Virus record (IMG/VR): IMGVR_UViG_3300027896_005310
Coordinates: 1 to 64,000 of that record
From: a virus
Strand: one strand, 5' to 3'
Length of the DNA: 64,000 bases
In this document: positions 32,865-42,110 of the stretch, piece by piece
Numbering within the stretch: the first letter of the stretch is position 1
How the letters are laid out: each line of letters opens with the position of its first letter
Notes under the pieces: generated by a model
Seen by the model: the letters and a program-made list of their open reading frames with translations, nothing else
Told to the model about the DNA's origin: nothing
The model's database searches: none
Program-made: the position numbers and the translations under genes

Positions 32865-34393
32865 TTTTTAGCTAATTTGTTGATTTCTACTTTTTCTAAT
32901 ATCTTCAATTCTCTATTTAATTTAGATTCAATAGCTTTTGTATATCTTCTAAAAGAAGGAAAATCCTTAATATTTAAAGCATTTATCACTTTAAATACAT
33001 CCATATTAATAGAGTATTCTTTAGATATATAAGCAATTTTTAATATATCTGATGAAGAATATCCATTTTTCAATAAAGAACTAACTCCTTCTTTTCTTAT
33101 TAATTCTTTTGCTTTCTTTACTTTTTTTACTAAGTTAGATTGTATTATACTGTCATTTAAATTAACATCTTCTAAAGTATTTTTAAAATCTTCAGGTTTT
33201 AATCCCATTTCTTCAACTAATTCTTTTTTGATTTGATTCATCAAATTTTCCTTAAGTTGTTTTTTTAAAACATCGTAAGGAACTTTTTCTACTTTCTCTA
33301 ATTTATCATCTCCTACATCTTCTTCCATAGGAGCAGGAAGAGCATCTGATTCGGGAGGTTCTCCCAATTCTTTTAATTCTTCTGGAACGGGTTCTGAAGT
33401 TTCCTCTGGAGTTTCCTCTGGAGGAGTTTCCTCTGGAGGAGTTTCCTCTGGGGGAGTTTCCTCATTTTTAGCAAAAACTTTTTTCACTTTGTCTATTAAA
33501 AGACATGCAGAAATTACTCTTTGGGCAATATCTTTTAATTCCATAGATTGAATATTCATTATTGGTTCATATTTTTCAATAAAAGATTGTTTATCTATAG
33601 ATTCTATCTCTAATTCATTTCTTAAAACAGCTCCCTTAAAAGCAGGGGTTTCCACCCAAGATCCTTCAATAAATTTATTAGAATCTGGGTACAAATAATG
33701 CCCACATAATTCAGCTACACTTCTTTTCTTCCCGTCATTTTCACTTATAAAAGAATTTCTTTTAAGATATTGAATGTGGTCGCATAATTCAGTACTATCT
33801 GTTGCTACTCTTCCACATTCTGTACAAATAGTGAAACCCACTACTGCACCCATGCTTAAAGTAGTTAGTTTACCCGAAGTAATCTTTCTTACTAGATCAT
33901 CATGCTTTTTATTAGTAGCTACTAAAATATCTACGAATAAAGATTTGCCACCATCTACTTCTCTTAAAGCTGCATCTAATATTTTACCTTTAGATAATTT
34001 TGGATCTTGAACATGTTCTACATAATTTTCTGACCCAATAAAAGTTTTATAACTTTGCTTTAATAATTGTTTCGACCACGCATCTCCATTAGAATTAATA
34101 TATTTAGTAGTTTCAGGAGTAATATAATAATCTTTACATCCTTCTAATTTTTCAAATTCTTTTCTCGTTTTTTCGGATGTAAAATGTACAGGTTTAGGAG
34201 CATCTTCTACTTCTACTGAAGCTATAATAGTACAATGTGTAAGTAAATAATCATTGGGATTAAAATCAGAAATAATTTTTTTAAAATCTACAATTTTATC
34301 TGATGCTGTTTTAATTGTTCCTTTATTTAACCAAGAATCAATTTTTATTTCCGATTTTTCTATTTTTAGAGATGCTTGTTTTAAAAATGCCAT
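32852..34393 (-). CDS. probable prohead maturation protease with acidic tail
   Basis: A 513-residue protein. The central domain (NYVEHVQDPKLSKGKILDAA, FVDILVATNKKHDDLVRKI, GKLTTLSMGAVVGFTICTEC) resembles S80/U9-type phage prohead proteases: a His (VEHV) upstream and a Ser in LSMGA are candidate catalytic residues. Cys and His residues after it (CTEC, LCDH) suggest a metal site. An EETPP repeat then leads to a helical C-terminal domain. It would process scaffold and capsid precursors. The assignment is by pattern and position only. Confidence 0.5.
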   Translation of the reverse strand: MAFLKQASLKIEKSEIKIDSWLNKGTIKTASDKIVDFKKIISDFNPNDYLLTHCTIIASVEVEDAPKPVHFTSEKTRKEFEKLEGCKDYYITPETTKYINSNGDAWSKQLLKQSYKTFIGSENYVEHVQDPKLSKGKILDAALREVDGGKSLFVDILVATNKKHDDLVRKITSGKLTTLSMGAVVGFTICTECGRVATDSTELCDHIQYLKRNSFISENDGKKRSVAELCGHYLYPDSNKFIEGSWVETPAFKGAVLRNELEIESIDKQSFIEKYEPIMNIQSMELKDIAQRVISACLLIDKVKKVFAKNEETPPEETPPEETPPEETPEETSEPVPEELKELGEPPESDALPAPMEEDVGDDKLEKVEKVPYDVLKKQLKENLMNQIKKELVEEMGLKPEDFKNTLEDVNLNDSIIQSNLVKKVKKAKELIRKEGVSSLLKNGYSSSDILKIAYISKEYSINMDVFKVINALNIKDFPSFRRYTKAIESKLNRELKILEKVEINKLAKKWLV

Positions 34394-34394
34394 T

Positions 34395-35129
34395 TTAAGA
34401 TTTCCTCATCTCTCCGAGAACTTTTTTTACAATTCCCGCATAATCTATTTCAGAGGTATATCCCTTAATAATATTTTTATAACTATTAAATTTTTCTGCT
34501 GCATGTACAATATTATTGTATAAATAAGTTTTCTTTTGTTTATCTGAAAAGATCGTTAAACCAAATCCCTGCTCACTATTTCCAGCTAATCTTAAAGAAT
34601 AATTTTTTTTATCTCCATCTATAATTACTTCTCTTGCATATTTAACATCTACTCTGTCTGAATAAATTCTATTAATACCTTCTTGTACTAATTCTTTATT
34701 ATCAAATGCTGTGATAGTTTTTTTAAAAGCGCCTGCTTTTGAATATCCTCGATTATAAAGATTTGAAATGTGTACAATTATGGGATTTAACTCTTCTTTA
34801 ATAAAATCTTCTAATACTCTGTGGGGTTTTATTTTTTCAAAATAACGATGACTTAATTCATTTTGAAATGAAGGATAAGCTTTATCTTGATTTACCACAG
34901 GAGGTTCTAGAATAGGATTTATTTTAATAAGATCCCAAGGATCTTCATATCCCTCACCGTTAGGCCATTGTACTATCACTTTATTAGTTGAGGGTATGAC
35001 TGCTATTACAATTCCAGTATAGGGAGTTTTAATGTTATCTGTGATAACTTTTTTAACTACATCTCCCTTACTGAAATTAAATGGGTTGACCCTCATAGGG
35101 TATAGGTCAGAAGAAAAAATTCTGTTCAT
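34395..35129 (-). CDS. phage protein with SH3-like N-terminal domain
   Basis: A 244-residue protein. Residues ~20-70 (SKGDVVKKVITDNIKTPYTG, VIAVIPSTNKVIVQWPNGEG, DPWDLIKINP) look like a small SH3/KOW-type beta barrel. The rest is mixed, ending in a basic helical region. It abuts the protease-like gene (1-base gap). Probably a head or neck component. Confidence 0.5.
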   Translation of the reverse strand: MNRIFSSDLYPMRVNPFNFSKGDVVKKVITDNIKTPYTGIVIAVIPSTNKVIVQWPNGEGYEDPWDLIKINPILEPPVVNQDKAYPSFQNELSHRYFEKIKPHRVLEDFIKEELNPIIVHISNLYNRGYSKAGAFKKTITAFDNKELVQEGINRIYSDRVDVKYAREVIIDGDKKNYSLRLAGNSEQGFGLTIFSDKQKKTYLYNNIVHAAEKFNSYKNIIKGYTSEIDYAGIVKKVLGEMRKS

Positions 35130-35163
35130 TTAAAAAACCCCAATAAAATATTAAAAAATCAAA

Positions 35164-36039
35164 TTATTTCTTTAATTTTGCAGCTACCATACTTTTAATA
35201 GTATTTCGCAAATTTTGGGCTACTTCAGCTTCATTATAATTATCGGAAGGCTGAGGTACTTTTTGTCCATCTTGGCGAATTTCAGTAGGTTCGTGACGAG
35301 TGATTACTTCTTTATGGTCTCCACCGTCTTGATCTGCAGTAAATTTATCCATATAAGGTTCGTCTGGATCACGTTTTAAAGCTCCTGTACCTCCAAAAGA
35401 ACTCATATAACGAGCTTCATCTTCATCATATGCCCAAGATCCACTACCAATTCCCATAGCTTCTTTTTCTATAGCAGCAGTTTTCTCTTCTTTAAGAGCT
35501 GAAACTTCGATTAGATCAGATAAACGATCTATACGATATGCTAAATGTTGTTTCATTTCTGGTGCGATACCTTCAATTTGTTCAATCTCACTAGCTAAAC
35601 TGTCTAAATGAGCTGTAAAACTTCTTGCTTCTTTAATTGTCTTAAACATATCTCCTCCAATTTTTACATTATTTTCATTATTTATATATGTAGGAATAAC
35701 TTTATAAATAAAACCTTCTATATCAATATTTAATTTTTTACCAAATGTTTTGAATTTTCTTTCTAAATTAGTAATAAACCTACTCATATCTCTATCAGAA
35801 ATTTCACTATTTTTTTCAAATTTTTCTGTTAATTCTTCTAAAAGATTTTTTTGAATAATACCTTTAATAGAATTTTCATTTACATGTATAGGAAAATTAT
35901 GTCCATGAGATAATTCCATATAAAGAGTATCTATCATTTCTTCATCTATAAAATCTTTTAAAGATTTATAAGTAGTTATTTCCTTATCATCTTCCATTTC
36001 TATAACTTTTTTACCATCATATCTGTATACTTTACTCAT
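35164..36039 (-). CDS. hypothetical head-module protein
   Basis: The likely start is ATG 36039 (MSKVYRYDGKKVIEME), placed 9 bases after GGAG; the GTG at 36054 would add five residues. About 291 residues: helical N-terminal two-thirds, then a low-complexity Gly/Asp-rich linker (GIGSGSWAYDEDEARYMSSF) and a short basic helix. Linker and tail resemble those of scaffold or minor capsid proteins. Function unknown. Confidence 0.55.
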   Translation of the reverse strand: MSKVYRYDGKKVIEMEDDKEITTYKSLKDFIDEEMIDTLYMELSHGHNFPIHVNENSIKGIIQKNLLEELTEKFEKNSEISDRDMSRFITNLERKFKTFGKKLNIDIEGFIYKVIPTYINNENNVKIGGDMFKTIKEARSFTAHLDSLASEIEQIEGIAPEMKQHLAYRIDRLSDLIEVSALKEEKTAAIEKEAMGIGSGSWAYDEDEARYMSSFGGTGALKRDPDEPYMDKFTADQDGGDHKEVITRHEPTEIRQDGQKVPQPSDNYNEAEVAQNLRNTIKSMVAAKLKK

Positions 36040-36043
36040 CTTC

Positions 36044-36415
36044 TTAAACTCCACTTTTTACTTTAGAACTTAAAACCTTATATAATACTTCATAAGTAGG
36101 GCTGTTTATTTTTGATTGAAACTTCCCATTATCTAAAGTATGAATAGTATATTGCAAAGCTGCATTTAAAGCAGTACTGGGAATTATTGTATAAAGATCT
36201 TTATCTAAAGAAGAATGCGCTGCTGTTACGATATTCTTTAAATCTTCTTTAGTAATATCTCTAACATCCGCATAATTCCATCTTTCAGGTCTATCACTCA
36301 TAGGTCCATATAGATTACGAGGTTGTTTGACTTGATCTTCTATAATTCTCTGTGTATGAAAATATCCCTCAGAGGAATTTAAAAAAGAAGTGACGATTCT
36401 TTTAACTTGGTCCAT
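36044..36415 (-). CDS. hypothetical protein
   Basis: A 123-residue protein with mixed helices (KRIVTSFLNSSEGYFHTQRI, DITKEDLKNIVTAAHSSLDK). No family recognised. It precedes the 291-residue gene with no gap. The 36416-36514 stretch upstream is AT-rich and holds nothing I recognise. Confidence 0.5.
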   Translation of the reverse strand: MDQVKRIVTSFLNSSEGYFHTQRIIEDQVKQPRNLYGPMSDRPERWNYADVRDITKEDLKNIVTAAHSSLDKDLYTIIPSTALNAALQYTIHTLDNGKFQSKINSPTYEVLYKVLSSKVKSGV

Positions 36416-36514
36416 TAATAAAATCCTTAGCTTTTACATCTGTAAATACTAGAAAAGAATAAATATTAGTAAAATAATTATTTTTACAGAATAATGTGAT
36501 ATATTAGTAAAAAA

Positions 36515-37306
36515 TTATACTTTTTTCCAAGCATCAATTTCATAACTTAATTTGAAATTATTATTTCTGACAAAATTAGCAGTATCTAATATACTATCAA
36601 AAATGCCCATATCTGTCCAAAAAGAATTTATTTTATAACCTATGCATTTATTTTCTTTCACATAGGTCATATTTAAATCGGTTACTTCTAATTCTCCTCT
36701 AGTTGAGGGTTTTAAAGTTTCAATTCGATCAAATAAAGTATTGTCATAAAAATATAATCCAGTGACAGCTAAATTAGTGGGGGGATTTTTAGGTTTTTCT
36801 ATAATATTGTTTATTTTTAAACCTGAATTAAGAATATCTAATTCTAAATCAACAAAATCTACTTCTGCTACCCCAAATCTTTCAGGATCAGATACTTCTT
36901 TTAAAAAAAGTCCACAACCTAAATTATTTTGAGATTCAAATTCTTTTACTTGTTTGGATATGTCTTCCTCAAAAAAATTATCTCCCAAAATCACAGCACA
37001 TTTATCATGAATGCTGCCTTTAGCTTGATAGATTGCATGAGATATTCCTTTGGGTTCATTTTGATGGACATAAGTAAGTTTTTTAATTTCAAATTCTCTA
37101 CCGTCACCTAAAACTGAAACCACTTGTCCATTATATCTTCCCCCTAAAATACAAACTATGTCTGTAATTCCAGCTTTTACTAATGTATTTAAAGGATATT
37201 CCAATACTAAACGATCATAAACTAAAGCTAATGCTTTATTTGTAACACGTTTTGTGAATAAATTTAAACGAGTTCCAAGGCCACCTAAAATTAATACTCC
37301 CTGCAT
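36515..37306 (-). CDS. sugar-1-phosphate nucleotidyltransferase (RmlA-like)
   Basis: A 263-residue NTP_transferase protein. LILGGLGTRLNLFTKRVTNK (5-24) is the nucleotide-binding loop with the catalytic Lys. VILGDNFFEED supplies the Mg-binding Asp, and the VTGLYFYDN and TDMGIFDS segments are typical of glucose-1-phosphate thymidylyl/uridylyltransferases. It would make an activated sugar such as dTDP-glucose for the phage glycosyltransferases. Its ribosome-binding site lies inside the end of the upstream endonuclease gene. Confidence 0.85.
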   Translation of the reverse strand: MQGVLILGGLGTRLNLFTKRVTNKALALVYDRLVLEYPLNTLVKAGITDIVCILGGRYNGQVVSVLGDGREFEIKKLTYVHQNEPKGISHAIYQAKGSIHDKCAVILGDNFFEEDISKQVKEFESQNNLGCGLFLKEVSDPERFGVAEVDFVDLELDILNSGLKINNIIEKPKNPPTNLAVTGLYFYDNTLFDRIETLKPSTRGELEVTDLNMTYVKENKCIGYKINSFWTDMGIFDSILDTANFVRNNNFKLSYEIDAWKKV

Positions 37307-38604
37307 AAATTTTTTTCTCCTAAATTACGTTTTATTTTTAATCGACTAGCTTTATCTTGAATACTTTTCCAATTTTTATTTTTTATTTTTTCTAAAATAT
37401 ATTCTTTACTTTCAAAAGAATATATTTTTTCTAATAATAAAATTTCATCTTCAGTCCATTTATTTTTGGTTTTAAGTAATTTAAAAAAAGATAATCTATG
37501 TTTTATACTTTTTTTTGATCTATTAGGTAATAATATATATAAATTTTTTATATTTTTATAATATTTTTTTAAAATTATATCTTCATTTTCAGTCCAATAT
37601 ACAGGCGTTTTGTATTTATTTAAATTTATTTTTAAATCTAAATCTTTTATTAAAAAAGAAATTTTATGATTTTTATATACTTTATATAAAATAGCTGGAA
37701 ATTTAGGATAAAAATTTTTAAATTCTATATAAGTAGAATATTTCTTAAATTTACTAATAAATTCTAAAAATTTAATTTTTAATTTTTCTTTATCTATTTC
37801 TCTTAATTTTTCTTGATTTTCAATTTTTAAAGACTCCATAGAACCAAACATTTTTTCTATAGTTCTTTGATGTATTCCGATTTTTTTCATAAAAATACTA
37901 ACAGATAAAAAACTTTCTTCCTCGGAATATAATTTTAAAAAAAGATTATTAACTTCCTCTTTTGTAAAAAAAGTATCATTGTCTTCTATTATTATTTTAT
38001 TTGAAAATAATTTAATTAATTTATTGTAAAATTTTTCATTTATTATAACAATTTTGATATTTGGATTTTCTTTTATAAAAGAAAGATATTTATTATTTCT
38101 TGCATATCCTTTTATCTCATAAAATTTATTCTTATTTGGAATATAAAAATCAGGAGTATAAGAATGTCCATTTTTTAAAAAAAAAGTATATTTTTCATAT
38201 TCATAATAAATATTTAAATATTTTAATATTCTAGCAAAATTAGCTTCCCAACTAGATCGTACATAATGATTTAAATCTTTTCTAAAACCTGCTTTACTAT
38301 GAGGAGGAGGTTTTCCAAACATAGCATTATTATATCCTTTTGATTTACCATTTATTTTTTGAGTTTCAGAACCTTTTTGAATAGATTTTTTTATTTTAGG
38401 GTGATTTTTAGTTAAACCTTTATTCCAAAAATGTATTATAGAAATATTATTTTGAATCATAATTTTTCTTAAAGTTTTTGGATTAATTTTAAATTTAAAA
38501 TGATTTAAAATATCTTTAAGAGAACTACCTTTTTGATAAAAATTTCTAATTTCTTCTATTTTAGAAATTACTTCTTGAATATTGTTATGTTGATCTTTTG
38601 TCAT
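37291..38604 (-). CDS. PD-(D/E)XK homing endonuclease with NUMOD3 motif and Myb-like repeats
   Basis: A 437-residue protein. A NUMOD3-like DNA-contact motif (NNAMFGKPPPHSKAGFRK, 92-109) precedes a very-short-patch-like nuclease core: Glu120, YTPDFYIP (Asp152), YEIKGY (Glu163, Lys165). The C-terminal half carries SANT/Myb-like helices (WTENEDIILKKYYKN; WTEDEILLLEKIYS) for DNA recognition. It is free-standing, inserted between the RmlA-like gene and the 38667 gene, overlapping the former's start by 16 bases. Lower G+C than neighbours. Confidence 0.8.
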   Translation of the reverse strand: MTKDQHNNIQEVISKIEEIRNFYQKGSSLKDILNHFKFKINPKTLRKIMIQNNISIIHFWNKGLTKNHPKIKKSIQKGSETQKINGKSKGYNNAMFGKPPPHSKAGFRKDLNHYVRSSWEANFARILKYLNIYYEYEKYTFFLKNGHSYTPDFYIPNKNKFYEIKGYARNNKYLSFIKENPNIKIVIINEKFYNKLIKLFSNKIIIEDNDTFFTKEEVNNLFLKLYSEEESFLSVSIFMKKIGIHQRTIEKMFGSMESLKIENQEKLREIDKEKLKIKFLEFISKFKKYSTYIEFKNFYPKFPAILYKVYKNHKISFLIKDLDLKINLNKYKTPVYWTENEDIILKKYYKNIKNLYILLPNRSKKSIKHRLSFFKLLKTKNKWTEDEILLLEKIYSFESKEYILEKIKNKNWKSIQDKASRLKIKRNLGEKNLCREY

Positions 38605-38666
38605 ATAAATTTTTCCTTTTATTTGAAATTATACAATAAAAGAAAAAATTTATAAAAAATCAAATA

Positions 38667-39329
38667 TCATTCTGTTTTATTATTTTCTAAACCTTCTTCT
38701 GCTTGATTAATAATATCATCTGCTTCTTCTACTGTTTTTTGAAAAGATTCCATTTCTTCTGTTTGTTTTTTCCAATGAGGAGAATTAATTTCATCATAAA
38801 AAGTATCTAATAATTCACTTACTACATTTACAGTATTAGATAAAGCTGCTCTAATATCTTTGATCCCTTTGACAAATCCAATTCCCCCCATACGTCCATC
38901 TGGAGATATTTGTGAAGATTTAATTTTTGCAAAAATATTGTTAGCTTTTACCATATTTTGAAAAGCTGTGCCCAAACATTTATATGTTGCTGCAACAGAA
39001 TTCATGCCTTCTTCTTTAAGAGGAAATCCTTTAATATATTGTCTATTAACATCTGTGTCAGATGTATCTTTAATATGTTTTATTTCGCCAGCAGTTCTAA
39101 TTCTTTTAAGAGCTATTTTTTTAGCTAATATAATTTCTTCTTCTTCAGACAATTTTTTTATATCAATTTCTTCAGAAAGTTTCATATCATTTTCCTCTTT
39201 TGAACGATCTTTTTTATCTAGCGGATCGTCTAATGTTTTATGTTTTCTCCTCAAATCATAACGAGGTGGTTTTTCTTGAGGAGCAGAATATTCATTTCCC
39301 CCATCGGGATTATATTTTTTTCTAGGCAT
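38667..39329 (-). CDS. hypothetical portal-proximal protein
   Basis: A 220-residue charged, helical protein with a basic N-terminus (PRKKYNPDGGNEYSAPQEKP) and long C-terminal helices. It is 4 bases from the next gene and in line with the portal gene, so probably a head-assembly factor. No family recognised. Confidence 0.5.
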   Translation of the reverse strand: MPRKKYNPDGGNEYSAPQEKPPRYDLRRKHKTLDDPLDKKDRSKEENDMKLSEEIDIKKLSEEEEIILAKKIALKRIRTAGEIKHIKDTSDTDVNRQYIKGFPLKEEGMNSVAATYKCLGTAFQNMVKANNIFAKIKSSQISPDGRMGGIGFVKGIKDIRAALSNTVNVVSELLDTFYDEINSPHWKKQTEEMESFQKTVEEADDIINQAEEGLENNKTE

Positions 39330-39333
39330 TTTA

Positions 39334-39975
39334 TTATCCGTAAATTACTTTACCAAATATTATATATTGTACATAAGCAGAAATTGCTTCAGCATCAAAA
39401 GATCCTGTTGTAGATTTTTCATTGAGATGCAATCCAGGTAATTTATGTGATTTTAAAGCAGTTATAAATTTGTCCAACCCATGCAATGCTTTTTCTTTAT
39501 TTATTTTATACTCTTTTCCTTCTTCTTCATCTTCAATATGAAATTCTAAACTTTCATAATTCCAAGAAATAGGTCTTAACCCCGAACCAGATAAAGCTTC
39601 AGGAATGTTCTCTAACAATTCTTTTGCTACCTGTAATTTTTCTTTTGGATTTAATTTTTCAGCTAAAGGATATATTTCTTTTTCAGCTGATTTTTTATTT
39701 AAATCTTCATTCGCTTTATCTTCTAATTCTTCTAATCTATTTGTCCCATCAGGAGCTATATAATATAATGGAGCTTCGTTAAGATGATCGAGGGAAATTC
39801 CTTTATAATACTCATTTAAAGATTTTATATCTTCTTTTTTAACATCCTCTATAATTCTTTCTATTGTCTTTTTATGTTCTTCTTCTATTTCAATGCCCTT
39901 CTCAATTTGTTTTGGGTCAAATTTAGTATCTTCTTCTATTATAGCTAATACTTTTTTCAAAAAATTTTTATTCAT
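39334..39975 (-). CDS. hypothetical portal-proximal protein
   Basis: A 213-residue acidic protein; helical first half (KKVLAIIEEDTKFDPKQIEK) and a more globular second half (SGSGLRPISWNYESLEFHIE). Lies directly downstream of the portal gene behind AGGAG. Function unknown. Confidence 0.5.
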   Translation of the reverse strand: MNKNFLKKVLAIIEEDTKFDPKQIEKGIEIEEEHKKTIERIIEDVKKEDIKSLNEYYKGISLDHLNEAPLYYIAPDGTNRLEELEDKANEDLNKKSAEKEIYPLAEKLNPKEKLQVAKELLENIPEALSGSGLRPISWNYESLEFHIEDEEEGKEYKINKEKALHGLDKFITALKSHKLPGLHLNEKSTTGSFDAEAISAYVQYIIFGKVIYG

Positions 39976-39990
39976 AATAAATGACTCTCC

Positions 39991-41637
39991 TTATTTAAAA
40001 CGTTCTTCGCCAGGTACAGGTTCTTCTCCTGCTTCTGGAGCTTTCCATCTTAGCTTCATGTAATTAGCTACCCTTTCTGCTAAATCTGTATTTTCTACTA
40101 CCTGATCCGCTATAGGTTGTGCTAAAGCATTCAAAATATCATTAAATCGAGAGTCATTTACTGTCAGCATATCTTTTTCCATCTCTTCTTTAGCAGAAAT
40201 TGCATCCAAACCTAATAAATCTAAAATATAAGATAAAGGTAATGATCCCTTCTGATATAAATCGAATAATTGATTAAAAATAGCATCATTATCTCTAATT
40301 GCTAATCGAGTAAAAGATAATTTAGGATATAATAATTGTTTGTTGCCAAATTTATCATATTCCCAAAAACCTTTTTTAAGTGCTACTGGTTTAAAAATAT
40401 GATTCTCTACAAAATCCTGAATTACTTCTCTAAAAAGCATATATTGCGTATTAATAATCTCTAAAGAAATTTTTTCTCCTCCATAAGTTGCTTCTCCAGT
40501 CAAAAGTCCTACCGTGACACCTAATCCAGCTGATAAACGCTTTTCTAATTCAGCATATTCATCTGCTAAATGTAAAATACGTCCATCAGATCCCATCTCA
40601 TTCCATATAATTTCATAGTTAGCAATAATAGAATAATCAGGATCTACTAATGAAGCATCTACTTGCTCTCTCAATGAGTCTATATCATCCCACGATGCTT
40701 TAGGAGCAGATACTACCCTCATAGGAGTCATATGCCTTGATGCAATTTGTGACTGGGCCTGTCTGTATTTATCCATCAATAGCAAGGATCTCAAACAAGA
40801 ATCTAAGATAGAAGATCCAGCCTCTTCATAATCTCCAGTCTTTCGCATTAATTCTACTAAATGAGATCCCTTATAGGGATCTGTTTCAAAGAATAGGGGT
40901 TGAGCAGACTCTAAACTTTCTTTTAAATCAATTGGCATATCTTTTAAAATTTCTTCCATATCTTTTTCCATATATGGATTAGTCGCCATTTGTCTAATAA
41001 TATTTCTAGTGTCAGTAGGGACTACTAATTCTGCTTTAATTTTATCTGTAAACTGCCATCTAGTAATTTTTACCATATCAGGAGGAAGAATTTGTATTCT
41101 TTCTAGACCTTGGTAATCGGGTAATTGACTATCGTATTTTTTTCTTAATTCTTTAGCTGCATTAGACATTTGTAGAACAGAATCAATATTGAAAAGAGGA
41201 TCATTTTGAGGACCATTTTCGGAACCATCTTCTAAAAAAATATAACAAACTCCCATCAAATAATATTCATGCGAAAGAGCTAATAATTTTTTAAATAGTT
41301 GTAGTCTATCAGACATACTTTGAAAAAAAGTTAAAATATATTGAGATTTTTCTGTATCTTGACATTTAGGCGGTATGAGTCTAATTCGAGATAGAGGAAG
41401 TTCACTATGTAAATCTATTGATCTACGTACCATTTCATTATAAGCATAAAAAAATCTATACCAAGCTCTACGTTCTTTTAAGTTTTGTGGAAGTTCGAGG
41501 AAATCTTTAGACAATATTGGTGAATAAAAATCACTAAACATCGCCTCATGAATATTTTCGCCTCCTCCAGCACGTTTTTTAAATCCTGTAGAAACAGTAG
41601 CATATCTTTTATTTTTAAAAGTCGGATTTTTGTTCAA
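39991..41637 (-). CDS. portal protein
   Basis: A 548-residue protein with the pattern of jumbo-phage portals: N-terminal wing (RRAWYRFFYAYNEMVRRSID), central stem/clip (QILPPDMVKITRWQF, SHLVELMRKTGDYEEAGSSI), and crown-side motif GLLTGEATYGGEKISLEIIN followed by YMLFREVIQDFVENHIFKPV. Portals form the dodecameric DNA channel at the head vertex. The order terminase, small gene, portal is the expected packaging order. Confidence 0.8.
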   Translation of the reverse strand: MNKNPTFKNKRYATVSTGFKKRAGGGENIHEAMFSDFYSPILSKDFLELPQNLKERRAWYRFFYAYNEMVRRSIDLHSELPLSRIRLIPPKCQDTEKSQYILTFFQSMSDRLQLFKKLLALSHEYYLMGVCYIFLEDGSENGPQNDPLFNIDSVLQMSNAAKELRKKYDSQLPDYQGLERIQILPPDMVKITRWQFTDKIKAELVVPTDTRNIIRQMATNPYMEKDMEEILKDMPIDLKESLESAQPLFFETDPYKGSHLVELMRKTGDYEEAGSSILDSCLRSLLLMDKYRQAQSQIASRHMTPMRVVSAPKASWDDIDSLREQVDASLVDPDYSIIANYEIIWNEMGSDGRILHLADEYAELEKRLSAGLGVTVGLLTGEATYGGEKISLEIINTQYMLFREVIQDFVENHIFKPVALKKGFWEYDKFGNKQLLYPKLSFTRLAIRDNDAIFNQLFDLYQKGSLPLSYILDLLGLDAISAKEEMEKDMLTVNDSRFNDILNALAQPIADQVVENTDLAERVANYMKLRWKAPEAGEEPVPGEERFK

Positions 41638-41642
41638 GTTAA

Positions 41643-42110
41643 TTAATCCTTTTTCGTATCAACAATCTCATTGATATCTAATCTTTTAAGACAATCAGAA
41701 CCCAATCTTAAATTATCTAAATTACTTTTAAGAGATCCTACATAATTATTTGTTTTATTAAAATTTTCTAAATTATATAACTTAAATATTTTGTCATCTA
41801 AAATAGAAATATCTTTACAAATTTTAGTATATAAATCTTTTATTTCTTTATCTAATTCTATAGGGTCTTCTTTTTTTTCAAGCCTCAAAGATAATATATA
41901 TCTAGAAGCAGAATTTAATTTATCTATACCCCTCTTAATAAATATAAGTTTATTATTATTAGAAAGTTCATTCTCTTTATATATAGAATAAAAAATTTCT
42001 TGCAATTCTTTTATTCCTTTCTTTAATATATTAATTTTAGAATCTATGTTAGAAAATTTTTCATTGTTTTGTTTTCTTTTATTTATAGAAGAAATATTCT
42101 TATCTACCAT
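41643..42110 (-). CDS. hypothetical coiled-coil protein
   Basis: A 155-residue, helical protein rich in Lys, Asn and Ile (SKINILKKGIKELQEIFYSI). It overlaps the terminase stop by 11 bases and precedes the portal by 5. Unknown; position suggests a packaging or neck role. Confidence 0.5.
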   Translation of the reverse strand: MVDKNISSINKRKQNNEKFSNIDSKINILKKGIKELQEIFYSIYKENELSNNNKLIFIKRGIDKLNSASRYILSLRLEKKEDPIELDKEIKDLYTKICKDISILDDKIFKLYNLENFNKTNNYVGSLKSNLDNLRLGSDCLKRLDINEIVDTKKD